NCBI RefSeq assembly: GCF_009720625.1
Contig: NZ_CP046266.1
Coordinates: forward strand, 4,817,501-4,881,500
Length of the DNA stretch: 64,000 nucleotides
Source of the DNA: Metabacillus sediminilitoris
GTDB taxonomy: Bacteria > Bacillota > Bacilli > Bacillales > Bacillaceae
Direction of reading: 5' to 3'
Part shown: piece after piece, positions 43,770 through 52,737 of the stretch
How the letters are laid out: each line of letters opens with the position of its first letter
How positions within the stretch are numbered: the stretch's first letter is position 1
Made by a program: the position numbers and the translations under genes
The notes under the pieces: model-generated
What the model saw: the letters and a program-made list of their open reading frames with translations, nothing else
Told to the model about the DNA's origin: nothing
Databases searched by the model: none

Positions 43770-45683
43770 TTATGCTTTATTCATGTTTCGTCGCTTTTGA
43801 TAAACAAAGACAACTAAACCGATTATTACTAGAATGCCGCCTGCTGCTAATAAATTAAAATGTGATGTTGCTGTATTTGGCAAGCGGTGTGTTTCAGTTG
43901 TTGTCGATTGCTGTTCTTTGTTGGTTTCAGTATTTATTTTGTTATCACTGTTTGTATTGTTAACTGAATCTGCTTGTTCTTCCTCTTGTGTTGTGTTGTT
44001 ATCCGTATCAACTTTCACTTCATCTGATTTATCATCTTCTGCCGGAGTTACAGGTGGTGCTGGTGTAGAGCCATTGTCAACAAGCGGAAGTGAGTATAAA
44101 GAACCTTCACCGTTCAAAAACAATTGATAGGCAACAATACCACGATATGCTTGGTCAGTTGAAAATACATCACTCGTGTCTCCCCCTTGCCAATCAAATC
44201 CACCATCAACATTTTGGAAAGTTAACAGATAATCGATTAAACTGCCTTCATCATTTGTAAATGCTTCACTATTCGCATCAATTGCTAAAGCTGAAAGTCC
44301 AATGATGATTTGCGCTGCCGTAGAACTATTATCTATTTTATTTGTTTGAAACTGATTAGATAAGTAGCTTGTAGCTAAATCGATGGCTGCCTTCACGTCA
44401 CTTTCAGTTTTGTAAGGAGCAAGAGCAGTTATTACCATCGCTGTTGTATCACTATCACTTGTTGAATCACCACTCCATGACCAGCCACCATCTTCGTTTT
44501 GATTCTCCATTAAATAACCAACTAGTTCTTCACGGGACCAATTTGCATTTTCAGGTATGTCGAATTCAGCACTATCTAAGGCAATCAAAGCATTTGCTAC
44601 ACCATTTAATCCTTGCTTTGTGACATTTCCGTTATAAATTTTTTCAACTAGATTATAGCCTTCAATATTTGTTGGATTCCCACCAGCCGCTAAAACACCT
44701 AATGTTAATCGCTCATAATCTGTAATTTTTGAGAAACTTCCATCTTTGTCTTTAATTTGCTTTTTAAGGTTTTCAAAGTAGTTTGCTGGCAAGGTTTTCC
44801 CTGCTTGTTTAATAGCAATTGCCTGCCAATCACCAAATTCGTTTTGTAGCACATATTCTGTAGCATTAATAATCGAATTTGTTAATGTTGCTTCATCAAA
44901 TGGCTTAGCCGATGAAAGGTCTTCAGGTTGTTCCACTTCTTCTTCTTTCGGTTCTTCTTCAGGTGTTTCCCAAGATTCATATTGTAAAGAGATTTCATCA
45001 CCATTCTGAAGTTGATAATCAGAGACACCTTTTTGTGCTTGCTCACCGTTTATGTAGAAAGCCCAATAATAAGTTCCTTCTGCTTTTAAACCATCGATAC
45101 TATCGATCATTGCACCAAAATCATAGGTGGTGTAAGTCATTTTTTCAGGACCTAAAACTACTTTTAATAAATCAAATGCTGTTGGCTGATCAATAAAAGA
45201 GATCGTTGAAGGATTTAGGATCATGTCATTTTCTTCATTACCGATAACCTTTAGTGAAACACTTGAGTCTGTTAGATTTGTCCAATCAACATAACGAAAA
45301 CTTATTTTATCTCCATTTTGAACCTTATAGTTGTCAGCACCAACTTGTGCCGATACACCATTAATGTAAAATGCCCAGTAGAACGTTTCGTCTTCTGCCG
45401 GCGTTAAACCATTAATTCCTGTAATCATTTTCCCTGATGGATAATCAACATACTCGACATTTTCCGCTCCAACCGAGTTAACGAGAACGTCAAATGCTGT
45501 TGTATCTTCCTCATAGATATAACTCGTCTCTTCAAGAATATTTTCGCCATTGCCTACAATCGTAATTGTACCTTCTTGTGTGACCTCCTCAGCAGCAAAG
45601 GTAACAGGCTGAAAAGTCCCTACTGATAAAGTACATATGATTATAACAGCAAAAAATAAATTTCTTACTTTCTTTAAAATCAC
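43770..45683 (-). CDS. Cell-wall-anchored protein with two DUF4430 domains and an alpha-toroid (transcobalamin-like)
   Basis: 637 residues: signal peptide (about 1-31); two DUF4430 repeats (about 38-135 and 142-240) with matching FYWAFYINGVSAQVG and YYWAFYINGEQAQKG cores; an acidic linker; an alpha/alpha-toroid (about 265-530) with QNEDGGWSW and QNVDGGFDW repeats of the terpene-cyclase/prenyltransferase type; an Asp/Asn/Thr/Glu-rich wall spanner; LPNTA sorting signal at 601-605, a membrane helix and a KRR tail. Transcobalamin and intrinsic factor join an alpha-toroid to this beta domain, so a corrinoid-binding surface receptor is inferred. LPNTA is the class D sortase type. GTG start. First gene after the cobalamin riboswitch. 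Confidence 0.87.
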   Translation of the reverse strand: MILKKVRNLFFAVIIICTLSVGTFQPVTFAAEEVTQEGTITIVGNGENILEETSYIYEEDTTAFDVLVNSVGAENVEYVDYPSGKMITGINGLTPAEDETFYWAFYINGVSAQVGADNYKVQNGDKISFRYVDWTNLTDSSVSLKVIGNEENDMILNPSTISFIDQPTAFDLLKVVLGPEKMTYTTYDFGAMIDSIDGLKAEGTYYWAFYINGEQAQKGVSDYQLQNGDEISLQYESWETPEEEPKEEEVEQPEDLSSAKPFDEATLTNSIINATEYVLQNEFGDWQAIAIKQAGKTLPANYFENLKKQIKDKDGSFSKITDYERLTLGVLAAGGNPTNIEGYNLVEKIYNGNVTKQGLNGVANALIALDSAEFDIPENANWSREELVGYLMENQNEDGGWSWSGDSTSDSDTTAMVITALAPYKTESDVKAAIDLATSYLSNQFQTNKIDNSSTAAQIIIGLSALAIDANSEAFTNDEGSLIDYLLTFQNVDGGFDWQGGDTSDVFSTDQAYRGIVAYQLFLNGEGSLYSLPLVDNGSTPAPPVTPAEDDKSDEVKVDTDNNTTQEEEQADSVNNTNSDNKINTETNKEQQSTTTETHRLPNTATSHFNLLAAGGILVIIGLVVFVYQKRRNMNKA

Positions 45684-45721
45684 TCTTCCTTCTCTCCCAT
45701 CTAATATGTAAACTTAACCAT

Positions 45722-45745
45722 AAAAAAAACCCCTTATGAGGAGTT
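45722..45745 (-). terminator. Expression-platform terminator of the cobalamin riboswitch
   Basis: On the minus strand AACTCC-TCATAA-GGGGTT is followed by eight T, about 40 bp before the first operon gene and 90 bp after the aptamer. Premature termination here when B12 is abundant is the expected switch. Confidence 0.7.
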
Positions 45746-45834
45746 AGATCAGATCATTAAGAAGTAGACGTCAAGAATATGTCGAATCCCTCTTAACACC
45801 CTCCTATCCTCGTAGTACAAGGTGTAATAAAAAC

Positions 45835-45995
45835 AGGCAGGTCTCCTGACTCATGATCAACGCTTCTTTACAACCTTCCCATTACAGTGGTTACAATGTA
45901 AAAAGCTCTCATTTACAGTGGCGGGACCGCGCCGGATTTTCACCGGTCCTCCCTTTTCATGATAGCTTTATATAAGTCTATCAACCTATTTTTAC
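45835..45995 (-). ncRNA. Cobalamin (AdoCbl-type) riboswitch aptamer
   Basis: Minus strand shows the conserved order AATAGGT, GGGAGGACCGGTGAAAATCC, the B12-box core GCGGTCCCGCCACTGTAA, and the 3' strand GAGTCAGGAGACCTGCCTG. These are hallmark cobalamin-riboswitch blocks. It precedes the DUF4430/ECF operon on the same strand and is the main evidence that the transporter handles corrinoids. Flanking bases of the 483-bp gap 45684-46166 hold no other gene. Confidence 0.95.
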
Positions 45996-46111
45996 CGTAT
46001 TTATGCTGATTTAATAATAGTCTAGTATAAAATAAGTGTCAACAACAGGTCATAAGTTGAGTAGCAGAGACATCAGCAACAAACCTCAGACAAGGTTATA
46101 TCTAACAATAA

Positions 46112-46155
46112 AAAGCATTACTTGGCTTCTTGTTGTTTAGCCAAATAATGCTTTC
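46112..46155 (-). terminator. Terminator of zagA-rpmG
   Basis: Stem AAAGCATTA.TTGGC / GCCAA.TAATGCTTT with a 12-nt loop and a minus-strand T run, just behind the rpmG stop codon. Confidence 0.8.
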
Positions 46156-46166
46156 TGGTTTTTCGA

Positions 46167-46316
46167 TTACTTTGTTTCACGATGTAATGTACGCTTTTTC
46201 AAACGTGGACAATACTTCATCAATTCGATTCTCTCTGGATTATTTCGTTTATTCTTAGTAGTTATATAATTTCGATCCCCTGTTTCTGTACATGCTAATG
46301 TTATCGTTACTCTCAT
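46167..46316 (-). CDS. rpmG: Ribosomal protein L33, zinc-independent (C-) type
   Basis: 49-residue L33 ([20 protein letters not shown]...). It keeps only two isolated cysteines (Cys9 and Cys36) and lacks both CxxC zinc knuckles, marking it as the C- paralogue that replaces zinc-binding L33 in low zinc. RBS AGGAGG at 8 nt. It lies 39 bp downstream of the ZagA-type gene, on the same strand and under the same Zur-like box, which fits a zinc-sparing response. Confidence 0.92.
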   Translation of the reverse strand: MRVTITLACTETGDRNYITTKNKRNNPERIELMKYCPRLKKRTLHRETK

Positions 46317-46355
46317 TTTTTTATTCCTCCTATAATAATATAGATGTTTCTCAAT

Positions 46356-47543
46356 TTAAACTGCTGCTGTAAAGGCTGGTAGTGGATCAACAAAGGTTGA
46401 CCAATCTTGATTCATCTCATCATTTGTTAATAGACATTGATCAAGGGAATCCACTATTTCTTGATGATTCATCTCAATCCCAATCATTACGAGTTCTGTT
46501 ATCCGGTCTCCATGCAGCTCATCCCATTTCCTTAATAAATCAGGCTCTTCCTTTAGAATCTCTTGCTGTTCTTTCTTCGAATATGTTGCAATCCATTCAC
46601 CTGCTCCTTGAATCATAATCGAAGGACCAGCTTGCGATAGCAGACCAACCATATTATTTCGTGAAGCTAACCAAAAGAACCCCTTTGCACGCACAACATC
46701 TACCGGCCAATTCTCAAGCCACTCCATCAATCTTTGCGGATGGAACGGACGTCTGCGTTTGAAAACAAATGATGTAATACCATACTCTTCTGTTTCAGGA
46801 ATATGTTCAGTCATAAGCTCCTTGATCCATCCTGCTGCCTGACTTGCTTTTTCAAAATCAAACAAATGTGTATCCAATATGTCAGATAGATTCACCTTAG
46901 AATAGATACTTTCTATCACTTTCGCTTCAGGATTTAATTTCTGAATAACAGCATTTAATTCCTCAATATCTTCCCGATCAACTAAATCTGCTTTATTTAA
47001 GACAATGATATTGGCAAATTCAATCTGATCAATTAATAAGTCAACAACCTCTCTCGTATCCGTTTCATCAGTTGCCTGCTTACGATCCAAAAGTGTTTCA
47101 CCAGAAGAAAAATCATGCCAAAAGCGATTGGCATCAACTACCGTTACCATTGCATCTAATTCACAAAGCTCTGACAGATTAATTCCTAGCTCATCGTCAA
47201 CATATGTAAAGGTTTGGGCAACAGGAACGGGCTCTGAAATACCAGTTGATTCGATGACTAGATAGTCAATATCCCCTTGCTTAACTAGTTTTTCAACTTC
47301 AAAAATTAAATCCTCTCGTAATGTGCAGCAAATACAGCCATTTTGCAGTTCAACCAGCTTTTCCTCTGTCCGTGAAAATCCGCCTTGCTTGATGAGTGTG
47401 GCATCGATATTCACCTCACTCATATCATTCACAATGACAGCGACCCGTTTATTTTCTTTGTTCGCTAAAATATGATTTAATAACGTTGTTTTTCCTGATC
47501 CTAAATATCCGCTTAATACTGTTACTGGGACTTTTTTATTCAT
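46356..47543 (-). CDS. zagA: Zinc metallochaperone GTPase ZagA (YciC; COG0523)
   Basis: G3E/CobW-family GTPase of 395 residues. Walker [12 protein letters not shown], the metal-binding CxCC motif [10 protein letters not shown], guanine-specificity NKADLV and the C-terminal CobW domain are visible. Nearly whole segments ([41 protein letters not shown]) match B. subtilis YciC/ZagA, which supplies zinc to enzymes such as FolE under zinc limitation. Start ATG 47543 behind GAGGGAGAAG. The Zur-like box lies 117 bp upstream. Because the operon is followed by a cobalamin operon, a CobW cobalt role was considered, but ZagA fits better. Confidence 0.9.
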   Translation of the reverse strand: MNKKVPVTVLSGYLGSGKTTLLNHILANKENKRVAVIVNDMSEVNIDATLIKQGGFSRTEEKLVELQNGCICCTLREDLIFEVEKLVKQGDIDYLVIESTGISEPVPVAQTFTYVDDELGINLSELCELDAMVTVVDANRFWHDFSSGETLLDRKQATDETDTREVVDLLIDQIEFANIIVLNKADLVDREDIEELNAVIQKLNPEAKVIESIYSKVNLSDILDTHLFDFEKASQAAGWIKELMTEHIPETEEYGITSFVFKRRRPFHPQRLMEWLENWPVDVVRAKGFFWLASRNNMVGLLSQAGPSIMIQGAGEWIATYSKKEQQEILKEEPDLLRKWDELHGDRITELVMIGIEMNHQEIVDSLDQCLLTNDEMNQDWSTFVDPLPAFTAAV

Positions 47544-47659
47544 TCAATCTTCTCCCTCTTACAAAACGATACCATTACGATTTATAAGTGATACGAATTA
47601 GTAACACCTTAACATCTAAACAACTGCTCTCATTGTCATCAAATGGTTTATTTCTTAAT

Positions 47660-47674
47660 TCGTAATTATTACGT
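47660..47674 (-). promoter_or_regulatory. Zur box upstream of zagA-rpmG
   Basis: TCGTAATTATTACGT matches the Bacillus Zur consensus TCGTAATnATTACGA at 14 of 15 positions. A weak promoter TTGATG-N17-TTAGAT lies 18 bp downstream of it. A further TCGTAAT half-site occurs near 47573-47583. The 364-bp gap 47544-47907 contains no credible gene. Confidence 0.8.
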
Positions 47675-47867
47675 TTTATATCGTATAATATTTCGTCTGA
47701 AAAAGCAACTCTATAAAGATAATTAAATATTTATTCGTCTATCAGTTTCTCTCTCATTCCTTTTACCTTCTAATTATTCCATCTACAGTGAAAAAAATCG
47801 GGAGAGATAATAGATTTTATGTTTCAATTTAAAAAACTTTGGGAATTAAAAAGGTATAGATTACGTA

Positions 47868-47897
47868 AAAAAGGACTGACACATAATAGTCAGCCCT
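47868..47897 (-). terminator. Terminator of the NlpC/P60 hydrolase gene
   Basis: Stem AGG.CTGAC / GTCAG.CCT with a 7-nt loop and a minus-strand T run, 10 bp behind the stop codon. Confidence 0.75.
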
Positions 47898-47907
47898 ATC
47901 TACTATT

Positions 47908-49194
47908 TTATAAATTAATACGTACTACACGTCCGTTAAACTTACTTCCCCAATAACCGCTAGACATATTTGCAATTGCTACACCTGTTGAGCTTTGAGA
48001 ACCGATGAATTTTCCGCCACCGACATAGATTCCAACATGTCCGTCTTTTTTGTACGTATCAAAGAAGACAAGATCTCCCGGTTGCATATTGCTAGATGAA
48101 ACTTGTGTACCTGCGTGCTTTAATGAATCTGTATTTCCACTTAATTGTACACCAACTGTTGAAAATGCCCAAATAACAAATCCTGAACAGTCAAATCTAC
48201 CATTTGCGATATCTGATGCACTTCTACCGCCACCAAAGACATAAACAGAGTTACCGAAATACTTATAACCTGCTCTAATTAAGTCATTAACAGTACCATT
48301 AGAATTTACTGGTGTTGATGCTACTGTTTTTTTGTTGCTAGTACTGCTTTTTTTACTGCTTGTACTAGAATTAGAACTTGAGCTTGAAGAATCGACATTA
48401 TCACCGCTTGTTAATTCAACATCAGCAGATTGTGAAGCTTGTTGTGAAATACTTTGTTCAATACTAGCCTCTTCTGAAGCAAGATTACTATCTTTTCGCT
48501 GTAAACTTGCTTTTGCAGCTATTGTTGCAGTTTCATCATTTTTAAGCTGTTCTTTCAACTCATCATTGTTTGCTTTTTGTTCAAGAACTTGAGCATTCAT
48601 ACCTTCTAATTCTGTTTTCAGATTTGTTAGATCAGCAAGCTTTTTCACTTTAGCAGCTTGCGTTTCTTTTAAAGATTTTTGATCTGCCTCATGCTGTTGT
48701 AAAAGTTCTCTATCTGCTTCGACAATTTTCCCGACTGCGATTGCGCGGTTTACAAAATCACTGAAACTAGAAGAACCAACTAATACATCAAAATAGTCAA
48801 CATTTCCACCACTATGTTGGTAGGAAATAGCACGTTGTTTTAAGATTTCTGTTCTATTTTTAATTGTCTCTTCTAAAACTGCGATTTCTTCTTCCATTTT
48901 ACTAATCTCTGCATTAGCGGCAGCAATTTCTTTTTCTGTTTGTGCCATTTTTTTGTTGTTTTCTGCAATAGCTTGATCAACGCGTTTGATTTGCGCATTT
49001 AAATGATTAATTTCTTCTTGAATCTTCTTTAAATCTTGATCTGCATTTGCAATATTTTCTTGAACTTCTGAACGCTGCTGCTGAACTTCTGATAAACTCG
49101 AACTTGATTCAGCATTTGCTGAAGGAATAGCAAATGTACTGCCTAAACCGATCATGACTGCTAAATTCATAACTATTAGTTTCTTTTTTGACAT
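47908..49194 (-). CDS. Secreted NlpC/P60 peptidoglycan endopeptidase with coiled-coil N-terminus (CwlO/PcsB-like)
   Basis: 428-residue wall hydrolase. Signal peptide to about residue 28 (cleavage near ANAE), a long coiled-coil region (about 30-235) with the PcsB-like hinge YQHSGGNVDYFDVLVGSSSFSDFV, a Ser/Lys-rich linker, and a C-terminal NlpC/P60 domain (about 310-428) with Cys in RFDCSGF and His in DGHVGIYVG. Such enzymes cut D-Glu-DAP bonds and support cell elongation; B. subtilis CwlO, controlled by FtsEX and WalRK, is the likely functional analogue. ATG 49194 follows AGGGGA at 5-6 nt, giving a cleaner signal peptide than the longer frame. Confidence 0.9.
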   Translation of the reverse strand: MSKKKLIVMNLAVMIGLGSTFAIPSANAESSSSLSEVQQQRSEVQENIANADQDLKKIQEEINHLNAQIKRVDQAIAENNKKMAQTEKEIAAANAEISKMEEEIAVLEETIKNRTEILKQRAISYQHSGGNVDYFDVLVGSSSFSDFVNRAIAVGKIVEADRELLQQHEADQKSLKETQAAKVKKLADLTNLKTELEGMNAQVLEQKANNDELKEQLKNDETATIAAKASLQRKDSNLASEEASIEQSISQQASQSADVELTSGDNVDSSSSSSNSSTSSKKSSTSNKKTVASTPVNSNGTVNDLIRAGYKYFGNSVYVFGGGRSASDIANGRFDCSGFVIWAFSTVGVQLSGNTDSLKHAGTQVSSSNMQPGDLVFFDTYKKDGHVGIYVGGGKFIGSQSSTGVAIANMSSGYWGSKFNGRVVRINL

Positions 49195-49494
49195 TCTCTT
49201 CCCCTGCTTTCGATTCTCATTCAAATTCTATTTCTATGTATCTAGTAATATTCTTTTATCATCAATTTGTAATACTTTAGACTTATTCAGCCACAATTAG
49301 TAGTATATCATCAAAATGCGACAAAATTATGTTATTAATATTACAATTATATTTCAAATATAACAAAAGACCTTTTTTTTCACCCTAAAAAAATCCACAG
49401 AGTAAACACTAACACATATCAATCACTATTTCTAGTAGCTTATAGTCTCTGAATTTAGTAGGAACTTGGGTCTAGTTAACTCATTTTTATCAAT

Positions 49495-49533
49495 AAAAAA
49501 GACGATTCCAAATGAAAGGAATCGCCTTTTTTC
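49495..49533 (-). terminator. Terminator downstream of clpP
   Basis: Stem AAAAAAG.CGATTCC / GGAATCG.CTTTTTT. It lies 175 bp behind the clpP stop, with a family C repeat in between. The rest of the 512-bp gap 49195-49706 is A/T-rich leader of the hydrolase gene with no further gene. Confidence 0.8.
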
Positions 49534-49552
49534 CTATTAATGCGGATAGTGT

Positions 49553-49700
49553 ACGAGACTGCCATCAGTGGGGGTATCCTTACCTACAACTGATGGTTAG
49601 CGAGACTTATCACGCTTGGAACGCCACATCCTGTGGCTTTAGCCCGACTTGAACGTCCTGTTCTTCGTCGAACTTTTACGGGCAGCCTCACCTTCGCTTC
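49553..49700. repeat. Repeat family C, copy 2 (behind clpP)
   Basis: Shares CATCAGTGGGGGT, ACTGATGGTTAGCGAGACTTATC and TTTACGGGCAG..CTCACC with the copy at 27946-28095, in the same order. It carries about 60 extra bases, including GCCACATCCTGTGGC, between the second and third blocks. Confidence 0.7.
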
Positions 49701-49706
49701 TTTGTA

Positions 49707-50300
49707 TTACTCAAGTTTAGAGGCGGGGTAAATAATTTCATCAATAATTCCATACTGCAGTGCCTCTTCTGCACTCATAAAATAATCCCGTTCTGTATCA
49801 ATTCTTACTTTTTCAATTGGCTGTCCAGTGAAGTCTGCATATAATTTGTTTACATGCTCTTTTAACCTTAGAATTCGTCTTGCAGAGATTTCGATATCTG
49901 TCGCCTGCCCCTTCACTCCGCCTAACGGCTGGTGAATCATAATTTCACTATTTGGTAAGGCATAGCGCTTTCCCTTTGTTCCGGCAAGGAGCAGGGTAGC
50001 ACCGAAAGAAGCAGCCATTCCTGTACAAATTGTCCTAATATCTGGTTTTATATATTGCATTGTATCAAAAATGGCAAATCCTGCAGAGGTGGAACCACCT
50101 GGACTATTTATATACAATGATATATCTTTTTCAGAATCATCAGCAGCCAAAAATAATAATTGTGCAACAACACTGTTAGCAACTTGATCATTGATCTCAT
50201 CACCAAGCATAATAATCCGATCTTTTAACAGACGGGAATAAATATCATATGACCTTTCTCCTCGATTCGATTGCTCAATCACATATGGAATTGCTGTCAT
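49707..50300 (-). CDS. clpP: ATP-dependent Clp protease proteolytic subunit (ClpP paralogue)
   Basis: Serine peptidase (197 aa) forming the ClpP chamber. The triad is complete: Ser98 (GMAASFGA), His123 (MIHQP), Asp172 (DTERDYF). The N-terminus [20 protein letters not shown] differs from main Bacillus ClpP ([20 protein letters not shown]), and its operon with a sigma factor suggests a second, specialised ClpP. It lies 30 bp behind the sigma gene. RBS AAGGAGG. It would work with ClpX or ClpC encoded elsewhere. Confidence 0.93.
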   Translation of the reverse strand: MTAIPYVIEQSNRGERSYDIYSRLLKDRIIMLGDEINDQVANSVVAQLLFLAADDSEKDISLYINSPGGSTSAGFAIFDTMQYIKPDIRTICTGMAASFGATLLLAGTKGKRYALPNSEIMIHQPLGGVKGQATDIEISARRILRLKEHVNKLYADFTGQPIEKVRIDTERDYFMSAEEALQYGIIDEIIYPASKLE

Positions 50301-50330
50301 TATAAAACCCTCCTTGTCAGTGTTTATACG

Positions 50331-51005
50331 TTATGCAGCCAAGCATAGTACGCTTGAAGGAGAGAGTGTTTTTGAAGGAATGGCCGTAATGGATTCCTTC
50401 ATTAAAGAGTGTATCATCGGAATAGTACGAATAAGGATAGAAGGATCCTGTTGGACGAGAGCGTCATGAAACAATTCTGATAGCAATTGTCTTTCTTCCT
50501 TTTCCCAGTCGAGCTCTGTGCTGCTTTGCTTTTCAATTCGCTTTTTTGAGCGATATAAGATTGATTTTACCGCCATTTCTGTAGTCCCAAGAATTTCTGC
50601 AATCTCATTAGATTGATAACAAAATGCCTCTTTTAAAAAAAGGATAACTGCTTGTTTCGGCGTAAAATGATTGAGTAGATATTGAACGATCTCCATCTTA
50701 TCAACAGATGGATGTCCATTCATTTCAGCGATATTCTCAAGCACATCCTCTATCGCTTCTTTTTTCCGCTTACGGATTGTATCGATCCATTGATTATAGG
50801 CCATTTTCTTTAACAGGGCAGAGGAGATCTTTTCAGGCTTATGACCATATTTCTCAATTGCCTTCAGAAAAGTTTCTTGTGCAATATCCTCTCCATCCCA
50901 ACTGCTCTTCGTTAAAAATTTGCTATATGCCAAAAGCGCTGGTATATATTCCTCAAGCTTATATAACTTCTTATTAGCAAGGTCCTCCCGCACGTTACTA
51001 TGCAT
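50331..51005 (-). CDS. ECF-type RNA polymerase sigma factor with C-terminal extension
   Basis: 224-residue sigma-70-family factor with region 2 (about 22-85, WDGEDIAQETFLKAIEKY) and region 4 (about 105-160, FTPKQAVILFLKEAFCYQSNEIAEILGTTEMAVKSILYRSKKR). A 60-residue C-terminal extension follows, ending in a hydrophobic Ser-rich tail. No anti-sigma gene is adjacent; instead a clpP gene follows by 30 bp, suggesting control by proteolysis or by the extension itself. ATG 51005 is about 8 nt from AAAAGGAG. Targets unknown. Confidence 0.85.
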   Translation of the reverse strand: MHSNVREDLANKKLYKLEEYIPALLAYSKFLTKSSWDGEDIAQETFLKAIEKYGHKPEKISSALLKKMAYNQWIDTIRKRKKEAIEDVLENIAEMNGHPSVDKMEIVQYLLNHFTPKQAVILFLKEAFCYQSNEIAEILGTTEMAVKSILYRSKKRIEKQSSTELDWEKEERQLLSELFHDALVQQDPSILIRTIPMIHSLMKESITAIPSKTLSPSSVLCLAA

Positions 51006-51112
51006 ACTATTCACTCCTTTTAACACTCTCTATTTTATAAACGAATAAGGGGGTAGAAAAAGATATGGGGTTTTTTATTTTATTCTATTTTATTTGTTTG
51101 AGTACTCATTTG

Positions 51113-51385
51113 CTAAGGATGTTTTATAAAGTAAACCCTGTTTTTAGTTGTTCCAATATGGTGATAATTTAACTTATTGAGGAATTTTGTTGCACTTGTT
51201 CTTGAAGAAATATGGAGAAATGAACGAAGTTGCTTTTTAGTAATCTCTTCACCAAATAAATAGTTGTAATCATCTAATGCATGTATGTGTGCATCTTTTG
51301 ATAAATGTTTACAAGACGAACAACACCAAAATCCGTAGAATCTGTTCATTGGAATGTGTCCGCATTTCTGTATAAAAATTTGCAT
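51113..51385 (-). pseudogene. C-terminal remnant of a NERD-domain nuclease-related protein
   Basis: The 90-codon frame contains C-x12-13-CCSSC, then SKDAHIHALDDY and LRSFLHISSRTSATKFL, which match the C-terminal zinc-finger tail of Bacillus NERD-domain proteins. The N-terminal NERD (nuclease-related) domain is missing, a stop codon lies two codons before the ATG, and no ribosome site is visible. Most likely a truncated gene; translation cannot be excluded. Confidence 0.65.
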
Positions 51386-51560
51386 ATTTTAGGCTCGTTA
51401 AAACCCCTTAGTTGAAGAAGTAAATTCCTTTTTCTGTTGAATATTATCTTCTTACTGTTTAGGCACTTAATTAGTAGTTATCTTGAATATGACATATTTC
51501 AGATCACTTTATAATACTTTTTATTATCGTAAATTTTAATTGTAAAGAGGGAGTGGAAAT

Positions 51561-52481
51561 ATGGCAATAAGACCCCCGGTATTAGAAAGAGGAGATACAA
51601 TTGGATTAGTTACACTTGGCACCCCTCTTGATGCAAATATTATTAATACCAGAGTACAATACTTGAGAAATATGGGCTTTAATATCGTTTTTGGCAGGTA
51701 TGTTTATTCTTATGGCGGCATCGTAGCAACATCAGCTCAACAAAGAGCAGATGATTTAATGAATATGGTCAGAGATCCGAATGTCAAAATGATCCTTGCA
51801 ACCCGTGGAGGGACTGGGGTTCAGACCATTCTCCCTTATCTAAATTTTGAAGTCATTAGACAGAATCCTAAAATTATAACTGGTTATAGTGACATAACAG
51901 TATTATTAAATAGTTTATATCAATTTAGTAATTTAATTACATTCCATAGTTTAATGCTTATTGACTTTAGACCAGAAACACCTGCTTATAACTTCAATCA
52001 ATTTTTTGAAGCAATTTCTACGTTGAATTCTCCCAGGGTGATCCAAAATCCACCGAACATAACCCAAAGGGGTTTAGTTCCGGGAAATGTAACAGGTCCA
52101 ATAGTGGGTGGAAATTTGACTTCGTTAGTAAATGCACTTGGTACACCATATGAAATTGATACAAAAGGAAAAATACTTTTTTTAGAAGAAACCCACTCTC
52201 CAACTACAATGATTTTTAGGTATTTAACTCAATTATTAATGTCAGGTAAACTTCAAGATTGTCTTGGTATTATTATGGGAGAATGTACGAATTGCCTTGT
52301 ATCTTATGGTACAACATATGAAGATTTAATTAATTCTTTATTAGTCCCTTTAAGAAAGCCACTGCTAGTCAACCTTACTACAGGTCATGGCTTTTATAAA
52401 GCCGCTATTCCAATAGGTGCTAATGTAAATCTAAATTCAACAGATAATACATTGACAGTGCTTGAACCAACCGTTTCTTAG
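51561..52481 (+). CDS. Peptidase S66 LD-carboxypeptidase-like protein
   Basis: 306-residue serine peptidase of the LdcA/MccF family. The triad is in place: Ser110 in GYSDIT (nucleophile elbow), Glu209 or 210 in FLEETH, and His276 in TGHG. LdcA trims D-Ala from murein tetrapeptides during recycling; MccF-type members inactivate microcin C-like toxins. B. subtilis YkfA belongs here. The protein starts MAIRPPVLERGDTIGLV without a signal peptide, so it is cytosolic. RBS GAGGGAG. Monocistronic. Confidence 0.9.
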   Translation: MAIRPPVLERGDTIGLVTLGTPLDANIINTRVQYLRNMGFNIVFGRYVYSYGGIVATSAQQRADDLMNMVRDPNVKMILATRGGTGVQTILPYLNFEVIRQNPKIITGYSDITVLLNSLYQFSNLITFHSLMLIDFRPETPAYNFNQFFEAISTLNSPRVIQNPPNITQRGLVPGNVTGPIVGGNLTSLVNALGTPYEIDTKGKILFLEETHSPTTMIFRYLTQLLMSGKLQDCLGIIMGECTNCLVSYGTTYEDLINSLLVPLRKPLLVNLTTGHGFYKAAIPIGANVNLNSTDNTLTVLEPTVS

Positions 52482-52737
52482 TGTTTGAAGTTTTTGCTTA
52501 GTGAGGATGTAAATAAAACTCTGTTTTTCTTAATATACAATATATGTCTAATACGACAAAATTTTAACATCTTTTGTTCTTCTACTTATTGAACAATCCT
52601 GCTTCGTTTTTATTTAATAAGTAACAAGCATTCCTTTGTTAAAGGAATAAACCAGTTAATGAAAGAAAAATAACAGGCATTAACCTGCCTATATATTCTT
52701 CCTTTATCCCATTTACTCTTTTATCTATTTCGTAAGT

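Noticed and set aside
46356..47543. CobW role in cobalamin synthesis for the GTPase next to the B12 operon
   Set aside because: Sequence is much closer to ZagA/YciC, and a Zur box, not the riboswitch, precedes it.
47819..47956. Possible 45-aa basic ORF on the plus strand
   Set aside because: Its last half is the terminator and antisense of the NlpC/P60 gene, and the only GGGAGAG lies too far from the ATG.
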